Of a stretch of 64,000 nt of DNA, positions 55,040 through 63,814 are shown in pieces. The stretch is from Neisseriaceae bacterium JH1-16 (GTDB lineage Bacteria > Pseudomonadota > Gammaproteobacteria > Burkholderiales > Chromobacteriaceae): positions 1 through 64,000 of the forward strand of contig JAPDNP010000001.1 in assembly GCA_025989215.1 (NCBI GenBank). The letters run 5' to 3'. The notes beneath the pieces are model-generated. The model was not told where the DNA came from and made no database searches. It saw only the letters and a program-made list of their open reading frames with translations. Made by a program: the position numbers and the translations under genes. How positions within the stretch are numbered: the first letter of the stretch is position 1; every line of letters begins with the position of its first letter.

Positions 55040-56707
55040 TCAGTCGCGTAACCACAGCGTCGAAAAATTCATCCAGCCATTCGGCCCCAGCTCCAGCCCG
55101 GCCACACTCGGGCCGGCGCTCACCCCCTGACGCTCATGCGACAGTGGCAGCAGCCAACCATCGCCGACCAGTTCGTCGCCAGCCGTTCGGTAGTGTTCCA
55201 TGCGTTGCTCATTGTTCGGCTGATGCTGTGCGGCCAACAGGCGGTGATCCAGCCGGTCCACCGCCGTAGCGTCCAGCGCGGCGCGCAGCACCCGGTTGCC
55301 GCCCAGCCACTCGTGACAGCTGTAATCGCGGTCGTCGTGCAGCACCTCGCTGGACAGCACAAGATCGGTGTCCGCCCACCAGTGTTCGACGCGGTCGTAG
55401 TCCGGGTAGGCGAGGGCACGTACCACGAGCCGCACCCCGGCTTCGGCCAACCTTGCGGTCAGCGCCTCGGCCAGCGGCCGGAAGCTCGGCAACTCGTAGC
55501 TCACAAGTGTCAGCATGCTGCCGCGCGGCAAGGGGCAGTGCGCCGGCGCATCGGGTAGCGGGTGTTGCCAGTCGGGCAGCAGGCCACGGGCCGGCCGGCG
55601 TAGCGGATCGTCATCAGCGACCAGCGCCGGCTCGGCCAGAAAGCGCATCAACTGGCGTCGCCGGTCGTCTGAGAGACGCAGCCGTGCCGGGTTGTGCAGC
55701 AGATAGGTGCAGGCCGATTGCAGAGGGCTGTCGGGGCCGGGGGCCGTGCTGTCTAGGCGCACGTCGAACGGTTCGGCTAACGTTGGCGCGTCGATCACCC
55801 ATAGATCGATCTCGTCGAGCAGTGGGCGCTCGCGCCAGTAGTGCTCGTTGGCCGAAAGACTCAGCCGCAGCTCATTGTGACGGGTCAGGCGGAACGGCCC
55901 GCTGCCCACCGGCAGGCGCTCGAAGTCGGCGCCGCGCTGTACCGGCACGATGGACGCATTGGCGGTCACCAGCCGGTTGGGCCACAGCCAGTCGGTGTCG
56001 GTCAGCGCGAAGCTGAGTGACAGCGCGTCGTGGACCTCGACGGCGAGCAGGTGGCGGTACTGGCGCTGCCACGGGTTGGGCTCGTCGCGCAGCCGCAGCA
56101 CGGTAGCGGCGACCGCGGCGGCGTCGAGCGGCCGGCCATCGTGAAAGCACAGCTCGGGGCGCAGCCAGAAGCGCCAGCGTTTCGCGTCGTCTTCGGCCTC
56201 CCAGTGGTGGGCCAGCGCCGGTAGCAGCCGTTGCCGCTGCAGATCGAAACCGCACAGCCGGTCGAACAGTTGGCGCACCAGATGCGATTCCAACCGGCTG
56301 CTGACCTGGAGGGGGTCGAGTGAAGTCGGCGCACGGTGCAGCGGGATGCGCAGCTGACGGTTGTGTTTGGCCGCGCCGAGAAAGCGCGGCAACTGCGCTA
56401 TCAGCCGGCGCCGCTGCGGCGCGTCCAGTTGCGCGAATGCCTGTTCCAATTCGCCACGCGCGATCAGTTCGCCGAGGCGGCCGAGCTGCAGTTCCTGAGG
56501 ACTGAGCAATAGTTGCAGCGTTGAGCGCCGTCCGCGTCCGCGGCCGGGCGACCAGGCAAGCCAGCCTTGCGCCTGCATCTTGGCCAGTTGCAGGCGTGCA
56601 TTACGCTCGCTGCAGCCGAACAGCGCTGCCAGCGCGGACAGGCCGGGCTGGGCCTCGCCGTCGGCGAAATGCTGGTGGAGCAGGGCATATTGCTCGTGAA
56701 GGCGCAT
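55040..56707 (-). CDS. SgrR-like transcriptional regulator
   Basis: A 555-residue protein with the SgrR layout: N-terminal winged-helix domain (ALAALFGCSERNARLQLAKM, about residues 20-110), then a periplasmic-oligopeptide-binding-like domain (LRIPLHRAPTSLDPLQVSSR, then CFHDGRPLDAAAVAATVLRL). In E. coli, SgrR senses sugar-phosphate stress and controls sgrS and setA. Here it is divergent from an MFS gene at 56803 (95 bases), so it likely controls that exporter. No sgrS-like RNA is recognisable. A perfect 13-mer repeat lies at 55442. Confidence 0.88.
   Translation of the reverse strand: MRLHEQYALLHQHFADGEAQPGLSALAALFGCSERNARLQLAKMQAQGWLAWSPGRGRGRRSTLQLLLSPQELQLGRLGELIARGELEQAFAQLDAPQRRRLIAQLPRFLGAAKHNRQLRIPLHRAPTSLDPLQVSSRLESHLVRQLFDRLCGFDLQRQRLLPALAHHWEAEDDAKRWRFWLRPELCFHDGRPLDAAAVAATVLRLRDEPNPWQRQYRHLLAVEVHDALSLSFALTDTDWLWPNRLVTANASIVPVQRGADFERLPVGSGPFRLTRHNELRLSLSANEHYWRERPLLDEIDLWVIDAPTLAEPFDVRLDSTAPGPDSPLQSACTYLLHNPARLRLSDDRRRQLMRFLAEPALVADDDPLRRPARGLLPDWQHPLPDAPAHCPLPRGSMLTLVSYELPSFRPLAEALTARLAEAGVRLVVRALAYPDYDRVEHWWADTDLVLSSEVLHDDRDYSCHEWLGGNRVLRAALDATAVDRLDHRLLAAQHQPNNEQRMEHYRTAGDELVGDGWLLPLSHERQGVSAGPSVAGLELGPNGWMNFSTLWLRD
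55442..55454 (-). repeat. DUS-like 13-mer inside the SgrR-like gene
   Basis: A perfect copy in coding sequence, with two weaker relatives (55771, ttcggctaacgtt; 55848, gttggccgaa) in the same gene. Confidence 0.7.
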
Positions 56708-56802
56708 GGCGGTCGGGTCAAAAAGAGGAAGCTTATTTTCTGTATTCCATCCATTTTTGTCTTCTGCTTTTATCGTGATACTGAGCGGCTCGATTCCACC
56801 GG

Positions 56803-58008
56803 ATGACGTCGATGCCCACTCGCCTTACCCCGATTACCCGGCTGCAGAGCAGCGCTTTCCTGCTCAGCCTGGGCCGCGCCCTGGTTTCCCCCTTGTTGGT
56901 GCTGACGCTGAGCCGCCAGTTGCAACTCGCTGCAGCCGGGATCGGTCTGCTGCTGAGTCTGGCGATGCTGTCGGCGACCTTGTTCGGCCTGTATGCCGGC
57001 TATCTGGTCGACCGCTTCGAGCGGCGCCGCCTGCTGCTTATCGCCACGCTGATGGTCGCGACCGGCTTTGCGCTGTTGCCGTTCAGCCAGCGTTGGCCGC
57101 TGGCACTATTGGCCCTGTTGCTGGTGGAGGCGGCGATGGCGCTGTTCGGTATCGCGGTTAAGGCGCTGCTCGGCGCTTGGCTGAGTCCGGTCGAACGCGG
57201 CAAGGCCTTCGCGCTGCGCTACACCTTGAGCAACGTCAGCTTTGCGGTCGGCCCCTGGTTGGGCAGCATGTTGGCCGAACGCGCGGCAATGTTGCCGTTC
57301 TGGCTGGCGGCGGGGCTGGCGCTGGTCAATCTGGCGTTGCTGACCGGACTGCCGCCGGCTAGCGGTAATGCGCCCGACGGTGCGCCGGTGCGGCAGCGTT
57401 TCGGCGACACCTTGGCGCTGCTGCGGCGCGACCGGACCCTGGTGCTGTTCACCATTGGCAGCCTGCTCGCCTGTGTCGTACACGGCCGCTTCTCCGACTA
57501 TCTGTCGATGTATCTGCTGCAGGGCAAGAGCGATGCCGAGGTGCTGCACTGGATGTCGGCGCTGATCGGCACCAATGCGCTCACGGTAATCCTGCTGCAA
57601 TACCCCTTAGGCCGCCTGCAGCAGTCGGAGCAGTTGCTTGGCTGGATCATGGCAGGCTCCGCCTTGCTGGCGGTGGGGCCGGCGGGTTTTGCGCTGGCTG
57701 ACGGCCTGTTCGCCTGGTGCGCGGCGATGGTGGTGTTCACGCTGGGCGAGATCATCATCGTGCCGGCCGAGTATTTGTTCATCGATACGATTGCGCCGGA
57801 GGCGCACAAGGGCAGCTATTACGGTGCCCAGCAGCTGGCCAACCTGGGCAATGCGATCAGTCCGGTACTGAGCGGCCTGGTGCTGGCGCAACTGCCGCCG
57901 GTGAGCCTGTTATGGCTGATGCTGGTGTTGACAGTGCTGGGTGCAGGATTCGTATGGGCGGCGGTGCCGGCCAGGGCGTTAATGTTGTCTCGGGGCGTGA
58001 AGGGATGA
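56803..58008 (+). CDS. MFS transporter (MdtH-like)
   Basis: A 401-residue, twelve-helix MFS protein. Motif A-like GLYAGYLVDRFERRRLLLIA lies after helix 2 and LRYTLSNVSFAVGPWLGSML in helix 5 resembles exporter motif C. The C-terminal half has the MdtH-like AEYLFIDTIAPEAHKGSYYG and AQQLANLGNAISPVLSG. Divergent from the SgrR-like gene, it may export a sugar or metabolite whose build-up the regulator senses. The ATG at 56803 has no strong ribosome site; a second in-frame ATG lies 9 bases later. Confidence 0.85.
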   Translation: MTSMPTRLTPITRLQSSAFLLSLGRALVSPLLVLTLSRQLQLAAAGIGLLLSLAMLSATLFGLYAGYLVDRFERRRLLLIATLMVATGFALLPFSQRWPLALLALLLVEAAMALFGIAVKALLGAWLSPVERGKAFALRYTLSNVSFAVGPWLGSMLAERAAMLPFWLAAGLALVNLALLTGLPPASGNAPDGAPVRQRFGDTLALLRRDRTLVLFTIGSLLACVVHGRFSDYLSMYLLQGKSDAEVLHWMSALIGTNALTVILLQYPLGRLQQSEQLLGWIMAGSALLAVGPAGFALADGLFAWCAAMVVFTLGEIIIVPAEYLFIDTIAPEAHKGSYYGAQQLANLGNAISPVLSGLVLAQLPPVSLLWLMLVLTVLGAGFVWAAVPARALMLSRGVKG

Positions 58009-58338
58009 CTGCGGTGCTGCCGTTGTTCCCAGTGCCGCCACCATTCGAGCCGCCGGTGCCGCCGCCGTTGTTCCCGTCATTGTTATTGGCGTTGTTTTGC
58101 GCTGCCGGGTTATTGCCTGAGCTCGTCACACTATTGCCATCACCGGCATTTTCGTTATTCGAGCCGGACTGCGAGCTAGCGTTATTCTCGCGACCGAGAC
58201 TCACACAGGTGCCGCGAGTGTTACCGCTGCAAAGCTGCGCGCTCAATGCAGCTATCATCCCAGAGAAAGAACCTTCCCTGCATAGCTGTAGCCGGCCAAA
58301 AGCATGACAAGCAGTGCCGGTAGTGTCTTGGGCCCCAT
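58009..58338 (-). pseudogene. Possible frameshifted secreted Asn/Ser/Gly-rich protein
   Basis: An ATG at 58338 behind aaggaga starts a good signal peptide (MGPKTLPALLVMLLAGYSYA), but the frame stops seven residues later (58255). A shift of one frame at that point gives a Ser/Asn/Gly-rich sequence (IAALSAQLCSGNTRGTCVSL, then SSQSGSNNENAGDGNSVTSS and NNDGNNGGGTGGSNGGGTGN) that runs to the end of the MFS gene. This suggests a small exported low-complexity protein disrupted by a 1-2 base indel. It could also be chance low complexity. Confidence 0.35.
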
Positions 58339-58344
58339 GACCAT

Positions 58345-58963
58345 TCTCCTTGATCCAGATAAGGAGGCGAGAACACTGAGCCTCTACTTGCCGCAAGAGG
58401 CATCGCTCCCCATCGAAACAGTGGACCTGCCTCCAACTATCCTTTGGAAATGCAGGGCAAGCTTGCTCCCGCAAGAAGCGTGCCCTGGACATGTCTTTTC
58501 ACTATGGTGTTTGCTTTTTGAATTGACTAATTCATTTAGGATCATGTGCTTGCGTTCTGTTTTTCCGTGGCGGGCCGGGTAGCGCTGGGGCGATGCGGGG
58601 CCGACGGTACTTCCGGCTGTCAGAAAGCATCATCAATGTAGGGTGAGCACATATGGAAAGTCGGAGGTAGCGCACCCTCGCGATAAACCGGGTGTTTCAG
58701 CGCTGGGACAATATGCTCATCGCTATTGTCTATGCATGGTCTGATGGCGGCTATTTATCTTGAAATCATGGGCTGGAATGAAGTGTTCCACTTCTGGCTC
58801 AACTTGAGCGCTGCCGGTGCAATGCCTTTGGTCTAGCCCTTCTGACTGCGCCAAAACTGCGACAGCGACGATGATGGCCGGGGGCACAGAAGGGGGAGTG
58901 CTTGTTCCTGGTCGTTTGGCGTTTCAGACGTACCCGGCTAGCTTTCAGGTAGCGAGTCCCTGC
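58345..58963. other. Non-coding stretch before the response-regulator remnant
   Basis: About 620 bases with no convincing gene on either strand. The receiver-domain N-terminus expected for the next feature is not recognisable here. Confidence 0.35.
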
Positions 58964-59413
58964 GGCCGCCACTGTCCGGACTTGAAGCTGGTGGTGTTGA
59001 CGATGCCGGACAACCCGGCAGTGCTCAATGCCTTGTTGGCCTGCCGGGTGGATGGGCTGGTCAGTAAATCCGACAACCCGACGCATCTGATATAGGCGAT
59101 CCACGCGGCGCATTCTGGCGGTCGCTATTGTTCGCCGACCCTGGCTTAGGCCTTGCAGGCAGAAGCGTTGCGGGGCGGAGCAGCCGACAACCTACCGGCC
59201 CTGTCGCGGCGCGAGATCGAGGTGGTGCGTCTGTTCGTGTCCGGCCTGACCATCAACGAAATTGCGGCACGGCTGCATCTCAGCAAGCAGACCGTCAGTG
59301 CGCAGAAGGTCAGCGCGATGAAAAAGCTTGGCCTGCAGCGCGAAGCCGACCTCTATCGGTATGCAATCGAAGTCGGACTGCTGCCCTCGTCAGCGACCGG
59401 TCTGCCGGAGTAG
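58964..59413 (+). pseudogene. NarL/FixJ-family response regulator remnant with two in-frame TAG codons
   Basis: One continuous frame reads the end of a receiver domain (CPDLKLVVLTMPDNPAVLNA, then LLACRVDGLVSKSDNPTHLI), a TAG (59093-59095), AIHAAHSGGRYCSPTLA, a second TAG (59147-59149), then an intact GerE helix-turn-helix (LSRREIEVVRLFVSGLTINE, then IAARLHLSKQTVSAQKVSAM). The first 60 or so receiver residues, including the phospho-acceptor Asp, are missing. The C-terminal 86 residues could still be translated from a TTG at 59153 as a free DNA-binding domain. Confidence 0.75.
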
Positions 59414-59610
59414 GGCTGCGTAACAACCTGCGTTTCGGGGCGCTCATCAAACCGCCCCGGAGAATGGATGTCGTGGTCGTGGCGTCATTCGTGCGAGAGA
59501 AATAAGTTGGAGTGACCCCACCCAAGAGGCCGGTCAAAGCGTCGACCGAAGTCAGGGGGCTCACTCCATACAGGCTTACACTATTTCTGTTCTTGAGAGG
59601 AGCACGACTT

Positions 59611-61032
59611 TCAGTCGGCGGCAACTTTCGCCAGATAGCGTAGCCCGGTAATGCTTGGGAAGAAGCAATACACCCCACCGCGCGTGGTGATCATGCGCGA
59701 GAAGCCGGGTAGTACGGTGTTGTTCTTGCCTTTGGGGCCGGGGGCGGCCAGCGTAAAGGAGCTATCGGCCGGGTCGTTTACCCCCAAGAAAACATCCTCG
59801 CCGCTGATATTGAATACCGCGTTGCCCGCGTCGGGGTCGCCTGGTTTTGTTGCCGATTTTACGAACTCGCTGTCGAGATTCCATTGACTCGTCAGGAACT
59901 CGAACTGATTGCTCAGACTGGCATTGATGAAATAGCCGATCAGTCCGCGAGGCTCAGTGGTGGGGCGGTCCGGGTCATAGGCCGGTCCATAGGGCATGGC
60001 CCGACGCACAATACGGTGATGGGCGCTGTCGGTGCCAACGACTGCCCCGTTGCGCGGGTTGTTGCGCCGAATGTGCGAGCCGATCGGACACTTCAGCCCC
60101 AGGGTGTCGTCTTGGGACGGGTCGTTGCTCACGTAAGTGAAGTCATTCAGTTGCGAGCTAGGGAGCACTTCGCCCGCACTGTCTGGCCGCAGCTCTAGTG
60201 GGTTGCCATTGCGCCAGCGTCCACACACTTTGGCCGCCAGCAGTTCTGTGTCGACACCCGCTTTGGCGGAGTATTCGGCCAGGAACGCATCGAAGCCGGC
60301 TACGTCCTGTTCCAAGATACGGAAAGCGGCGTAGCTGCTGTTCAGGGAGAGTTCGGTTGGAGCCACCGAGTACGTGCCTCCGCCCTGATTGCGGTAGCCG
60401 AGCAGAAACTCTCCCGTCGCTACCGGTTCCTGATCATCGGGGATTTGGCGTTTGCGGGGTGGCGCGCCAATTACCGTGGGTTGCGCGATATTGTCGCGAT
60501 AACCGAAGTGAATCTGGTTGTCGGGAAGCGCCTTCGCATCGTGAGCAGACAGCTCCGTCACACAGCCAACGAACGCTGCACGCAGTTGGTCGGAAATGCG
60601 TTCGAGCACAGCCGGGTCTTTGGCGACCCAGAGGGTCAGCACGATATGCACCCTTTCACCGTTTGCCAACCCTCCGATCCAGTTATCCGGGCTGCTTTCA
60701 CCGATATCACCAATGGTTTTGGCCGTATCGAGGCTGGTGGCGCCGCGCTGGAAGGCTGGGTCGAAAGAGCCAAGCTCGGCAGCGGATAGTCCGAGTGCCG
60801 TCAAGCCTGTGCTAGTGAAGCTGATATTCAGGAAGCAGGCCGGTTTCTCCGACCAGTGCTTCGCCGTGGTGATGTGTGGCAAGCCGCCGAGGCCATCTAC
60901 CAATGCACGAATCAATGAGCCTGTCGCCGCCTTGTCATTGATGCTCAGGATGAAGTGCCTGGCAAGATCCACCCGGTAGCCACGCAGAATCGTGCCCTGG
61001 ATGTCGTCGTACTGGATAGTGGGGTCGGCCAT
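59611..61032 (-). CDS. DyP-type peroxidase
   Basis: A 473-residue heme peroxidase of the dye-decolorising family. The proximal heme ligand is H320 in CPIGSHIRRNNPRN. The GxxDG motif appears as GYRDN (177-181), so the catalytic Asp (D180) is kept but the final Gly is Asn. Length and layout fit the large bacterial/fungal-like DyP subgroup. No signal peptide. It oxidises organic substrates with hydrogen peroxide. It is divergent from a ThDP enzyme and a flavin amine oxidase, the latter a likely peroxide source. Confidence 0.92.
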   Translation of the reverse strand: MADPTIQYDDIQGTILRGYRVDLARHFILSINDKAATGSLIRALVDGLGGLPHITTAKHWSEKPACFLNISFTSTGLTALGLSAAELGSFDPAFQRGATSLDTAKTIGDIGESSPDNWIGGLANGERVHIVLTLWVAKDPAVLERISDQLRAAFVGCVTELSAHDAKALPDNQIHFGYRDNIAQPTVIGAPPRKRQIPDDQEPVATGEFLLGYRNQGGGTYSVAPTELSLNSSYAAFRILEQDVAGFDAFLAEYSAKAGVDTELLAAKVCGRWRNGNPLELRPDSAGEVLPSSQLNDFTYVSNDPSQDDTLGLKCPIGSHIRRNNPRNGAVVGTDSAHHRIVRRAMPYGPAYDPDRPTTEPRGLIGYFINASLSNQFEFLTSQWNLDSEFVKSATKPGDPDAGNAVFNISGEDVFLGVNDPADSSFTLAAPGPKGKNNTVLPGFSRMITTRGGVYCFFPSITGLRYLAKVAAD

Positions 61033-61104
61033 GAGGCGCCTTTCGGTGAATGAGGAGAGAGGGAGCGCCGAATGGGTAGAACCTAGCGCTCCCGGGAGCC
61101 GAAC

Positions 61105-61554
61105 TTAAAGCGCGGCGAGTATCTTCTGCACGGTGTAGGGATATGCCTGGTACAGGCCGGCATTGGGTTGGTGCTGCGAGGCGTCGTTCTTGGCGATGAA
61201 GGCCTGGAATGCCGTCACATTGTTCGAGACTGGGATCAGTGCAGGGCCGCCGACCACGAATTGCAGGAGGGCGTCGAAGATCGTTCCGACCTGCGCAACA
61301 AAGTCATGGATATAGGCGTCAAAGCTGCCGTCGTACTCGGTGATCACGGTAATGGTGTAACTGTCGCCGGATTTGCCGCTGGGCTGAAAGTTGGGGGTGG
61401 AGCCATCCAGAAGCAGGGTGCGTGCATAGTGCACGGTGCCAATCGAAGTGAGTGCTTCGTGCAGCTGAGGTTGGTACTTCTCCAGGGTGGCTGCGACGGT
61501 TTGCAGGTTGGTACCCGGAATGACCGGCATGACGAGTGTGAGGGGGCTTGCCAT
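61105..61554 (-). CDS. Unrecognised protein paired with the DyP peroxidase
   Basis: A 149-residue soluble protein starting 72 bases upstream of the DyP gene on the same strand, so probably co-transcribed. The pattern TLEKYQPQLHEALTSIGTVH, YARTLLLDG, then YTITVITEYDGSFDAYIHDF looks like an alpha/beta ferredoxin-like (dimeric alpha-beta barrel) fold. I recall a similar H-(Y/F)-A-R...YDG-S...Y pattern in small partners of peroxidases, but I cannot name a family. The frame and upstream gap support it as real. Confidence 0.7.
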   Translation of the reverse strand: MASPLTLVMPVIPGTNLQTVAATLEKYQPQLHEALTSIGTVHYARTLLLDGSTPNFQPSGKSGDSYTITVITEYDGSFDAYIHDFVAQVGTIFDALLQFVVGGPALIPVSNNVTAFQAFIAKNDASQHQPNAGLYQAYPYTVQKILAAL

Positions 61555-61818
61555 CTAGATTCTCCGTTTTATGCCAAGTGGAAATAACACCATAGGCAGT
61601 GATTTCCTTACAGTCAAAGCGATTCTGAATCTAGACATTTGAAGGTTTTCTAAAGCCAATCCAGCAATAGAATTAAGTAATGACGATTGAGTAAAAATTC
61701 TGTGCATTTGCCGTTGCATGGTCCTATACCTCACATGTCTTTGGCGCAGCACCTGACTTCAGCGCTCCCTCGCAGCGCTACGAAGTCAGTGGCTTTGGGC
61801 GATCATGGAGGAGGGCGC
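61555..61818. promoter_or_regulatory. Divergent promoter region of the DyP and ThDP/amine-oxidase operons
   Basis: 264 bases between two outward operons. AT-rich at about 61585-61690. Symmetric regulation is likely, but I cannot mark boxes. Confidence 0.45.
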
Positions 61819-63750
61819 ATGGCAGATGAACCGCAGCAAGAGCAGCAACGCTGGGCGCGAGACTATGTCTTCGACGTTCTGAAAGAGCTCGACATTCACC
61901 ATATTTTTGGCGTGCCCGGGACCAACGAAATCCCGATCATCGACGGCACCTCATACGCAGAGAACGATGTCCAATACATCGAATGTCTGCACGAGAACAT
62001 TGCCATCGGCGCTGCGATGGGCTCGGCGCGCATGACGGGAAAACCGGCGGTGTTACTGGTCCATGTCACCCCGGGCATCGCGCACAGTATTGGCAATCTG
62101 TTCAATGCCTGGCGCTCGCAAGTGCCGCTGGTGATTCTGTGTTGCCAACAGCAGAACGAACTGGTGACGCAAGAACCTTTGCTTGCATCCAATCTGGTGG
62201 ATTTGGCACGGCAGTACACCAAGTGGGCCCATGAAGTTCGCGCTCCGGAAGAGCTGCCCTTGGTGCTGCAACGCGCCTTCAAGGAGGCGATGGCGCCGCC
62301 GAACGGCCCGGTCTTCGTGTCGATTCCGTGGGAGTTCACGATGCGTAGCATCGGGCCGGACGACCGCATCCAGGGGGTGACGCGAATCTCTCCGCGCTTC
62401 ACCGCCGATCCGTCCATAGTCCAGCAAATAGCGTCGACGCTTGCCCAAGCAAAGAATCCGATCATCATCGCCGGCGATGCGGTTGGCTATGCGAATGCGT
62501 GGGGCGAGCTGCAGCAGTTGGCCGAACTGATCGGGGCACCGGTGCTGTTGCAGACCTTTAGCAGCGTCGCGAACTTCCCGAACGACGATTACCACTGGCA
62601 GGGGGAGCTGCCGGGCAGTCAGGGCGCTGTGCAGGGCGTGTTCAGAGACCACGACGTGGCATTCCTGTGTGGCTATAGCAATCAGGCACAGGTCACCATT
62701 TTCAAGTATTCGGAAGGTTCTTTGATCCCACCCAATGTCCGGCAGATCTACCTGACAAATAACACCTGGGACATCGGCAAAAACTATTACGGTGAAGTCG
62801 CGGCACTAGGCGATATCAAGGCAACGCTGCCTCTCGTTAACGAACTTATCCGTAAGAGCCCGCCGGCCGACGCCCCCGAACGCAATGCCACGCTGCGGAA
62901 GCTGGATGCCGCTCGACGCCAGAGCTGGGGCCAGTATCTGGAAACGGCCCTGAAGCAGGACGAGATCTGGGCTGTTGTCATTGCGGATGCGCTGAAGCAA
63001 GAGATTCATGAACGGGAGTTGGGCAAGAAGTTCGTCTATGTGCACGAGGCTGTTTCCGATCCGGCGCCGTTCCAGTACCTGCTGCCACTCGGAACCGAAA
63101 CCTCCACTCCTATTAGCTATTATTGCGTGGCCGGTGGGTCACTCGGTTGGTCGATGCCCGCTGCGCTCGGCATCAAGCTAGAGCGCCGTGGCTGGCAGGG
63201 GGTTGAGACCAGTCTGGTTGTGGCCGCTACTGGCGATGGTTCCTCGCTGTTTTACCCCCAGACTTGGTGGACGGCGGCTCACCGCGGTCTCGGAGTGCTG
63301 TTCATCATCACCAACAATCACGAGTACCACACCCTGCAGCTCGGCTTAAAGCAGGTTATCCAGGCGTATGGCTCGACTCCCGGCTATGGGTGGATGCCGA
63401 AGACGGACGACCCGGAATACCTGCGTCTGCAGAGACCGAAGCTGGATTTCGTGGCATTGGCCAAGGCGCTGGGGGGCTTGGATGGCGAGGTTGTGCAGCG
63501 TCCAGACGAAGTGAGGGCGGCGATTCGGCGTGGTATCGATCATGTCACTCAGCATCGCCAGTCTTACATTCTTGATGTGAGAACCGCCCCAGATGCCGGC
63601 ACCATCCCCCCGACGGCGGCATCCAAAGCGAAGCAATTGGCGCGTTATCTCGAGCAGCCACTCCTCGATGTCTTTCATCAGCAGGCCCAAAAGGAGTTAC
63701 TGAAGTCGACTCAGTCGATTACGGAGTTGCAGGTTCCTGTCATTTTCTAG
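61819..63750 (+). CDS. Thiamine-diphosphate-dependent enzyme (acetolactate synthase/benzoylformate decarboxylase-like)
   Basis: A 643-residue ThDP enzyme, longer than typical 530-600-residue members. The N-terminal Pyr domain carries the cofactor-activating Glu in ECLHENIAIGAAMG (E59) after DIHHIFGVPGTNEIPIIDG. The C-terminal PP domain carries the ThDP/Mg motif GDG (472-474) with NN (499-500). The central domain holds IIIAGDAVGYANAWGELQQL. It should decarboxylate or ligate a 2-keto acid; the substrate cannot be told. The ATG at 61819 follows ggaggag; an upstream in-frame extension is rejected. A flavin amine oxidase follows 64 bases later. Confidence 0.88.
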   Translation: MADEPQQEQQRWARDYVFDVLKELDIHHIFGVPGTNEIPIIDGTSYAENDVQYIECLHENIAIGAAMGSARMTGKPAVLLVHVTPGIAHSIGNLFNAWRSQVPLVILCCQQQNELVTQEPLLASNLVDLARQYTKWAHEVRAPEELPLVLQRAFKEAMAPPNGPVFVSIPWEFTMRSIGPDDRIQGVTRISPRFTADPSIVQQIASTLAQAKNPIIIAGDAVGYANAWGELQQLAELIGAPVLLQTFSSVANFPNDDYHWQGELPGSQGAVQGVFRDHDVAFLCGYSNQAQVTIFKYSEGSLIPPNVRQIYLTNNTWDIGKNYYGEVAALGDIKATLPLVNELIRKSPPADAPERNATLRKLDAARRQSWGQYLETALKQDEIWAVVIADALKQEIHERELGKKFVYVHEAVSDPAPFQYLLPLGTETSTPISYYCVAGGSLGWSMPAALGIKLERRGWQGVETSLVVAATGDGSSLFYPQTWWTAAHRGLGVLFIITNNHEYHTLQLGLKQVIQAYGSTPGYGWMPKTDDPEYLRLQRPKLDFVALAKALGGLDGEVVQRPDEVRAAIRRGIDHVTQHRQSYILDVRTAPDAGTIPPTAASKAKQLARYLEQPLLDVFHQQAQKELLKSTQSITELQVPVIF

Positions 63751-63814
63751 CGATGGCTCGCCGCGTGCCGAATGGGCGCTGCAGTATGACTCATACATAG
63801 GAGCATCATTCAAC

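Noticed and set aside
59093-59149. Amber (TAG) recoding, suggested by two in-frame TAG codons in the response-regulator gene
   Set aside because: TAG is used as an ordinary stop elsewhere in the window (for example the genes ending at 10508 and 13719 ancestral, and the leftward cytochrome b gene), and the 5' half of this gene is missing, so it is a pseudogene.
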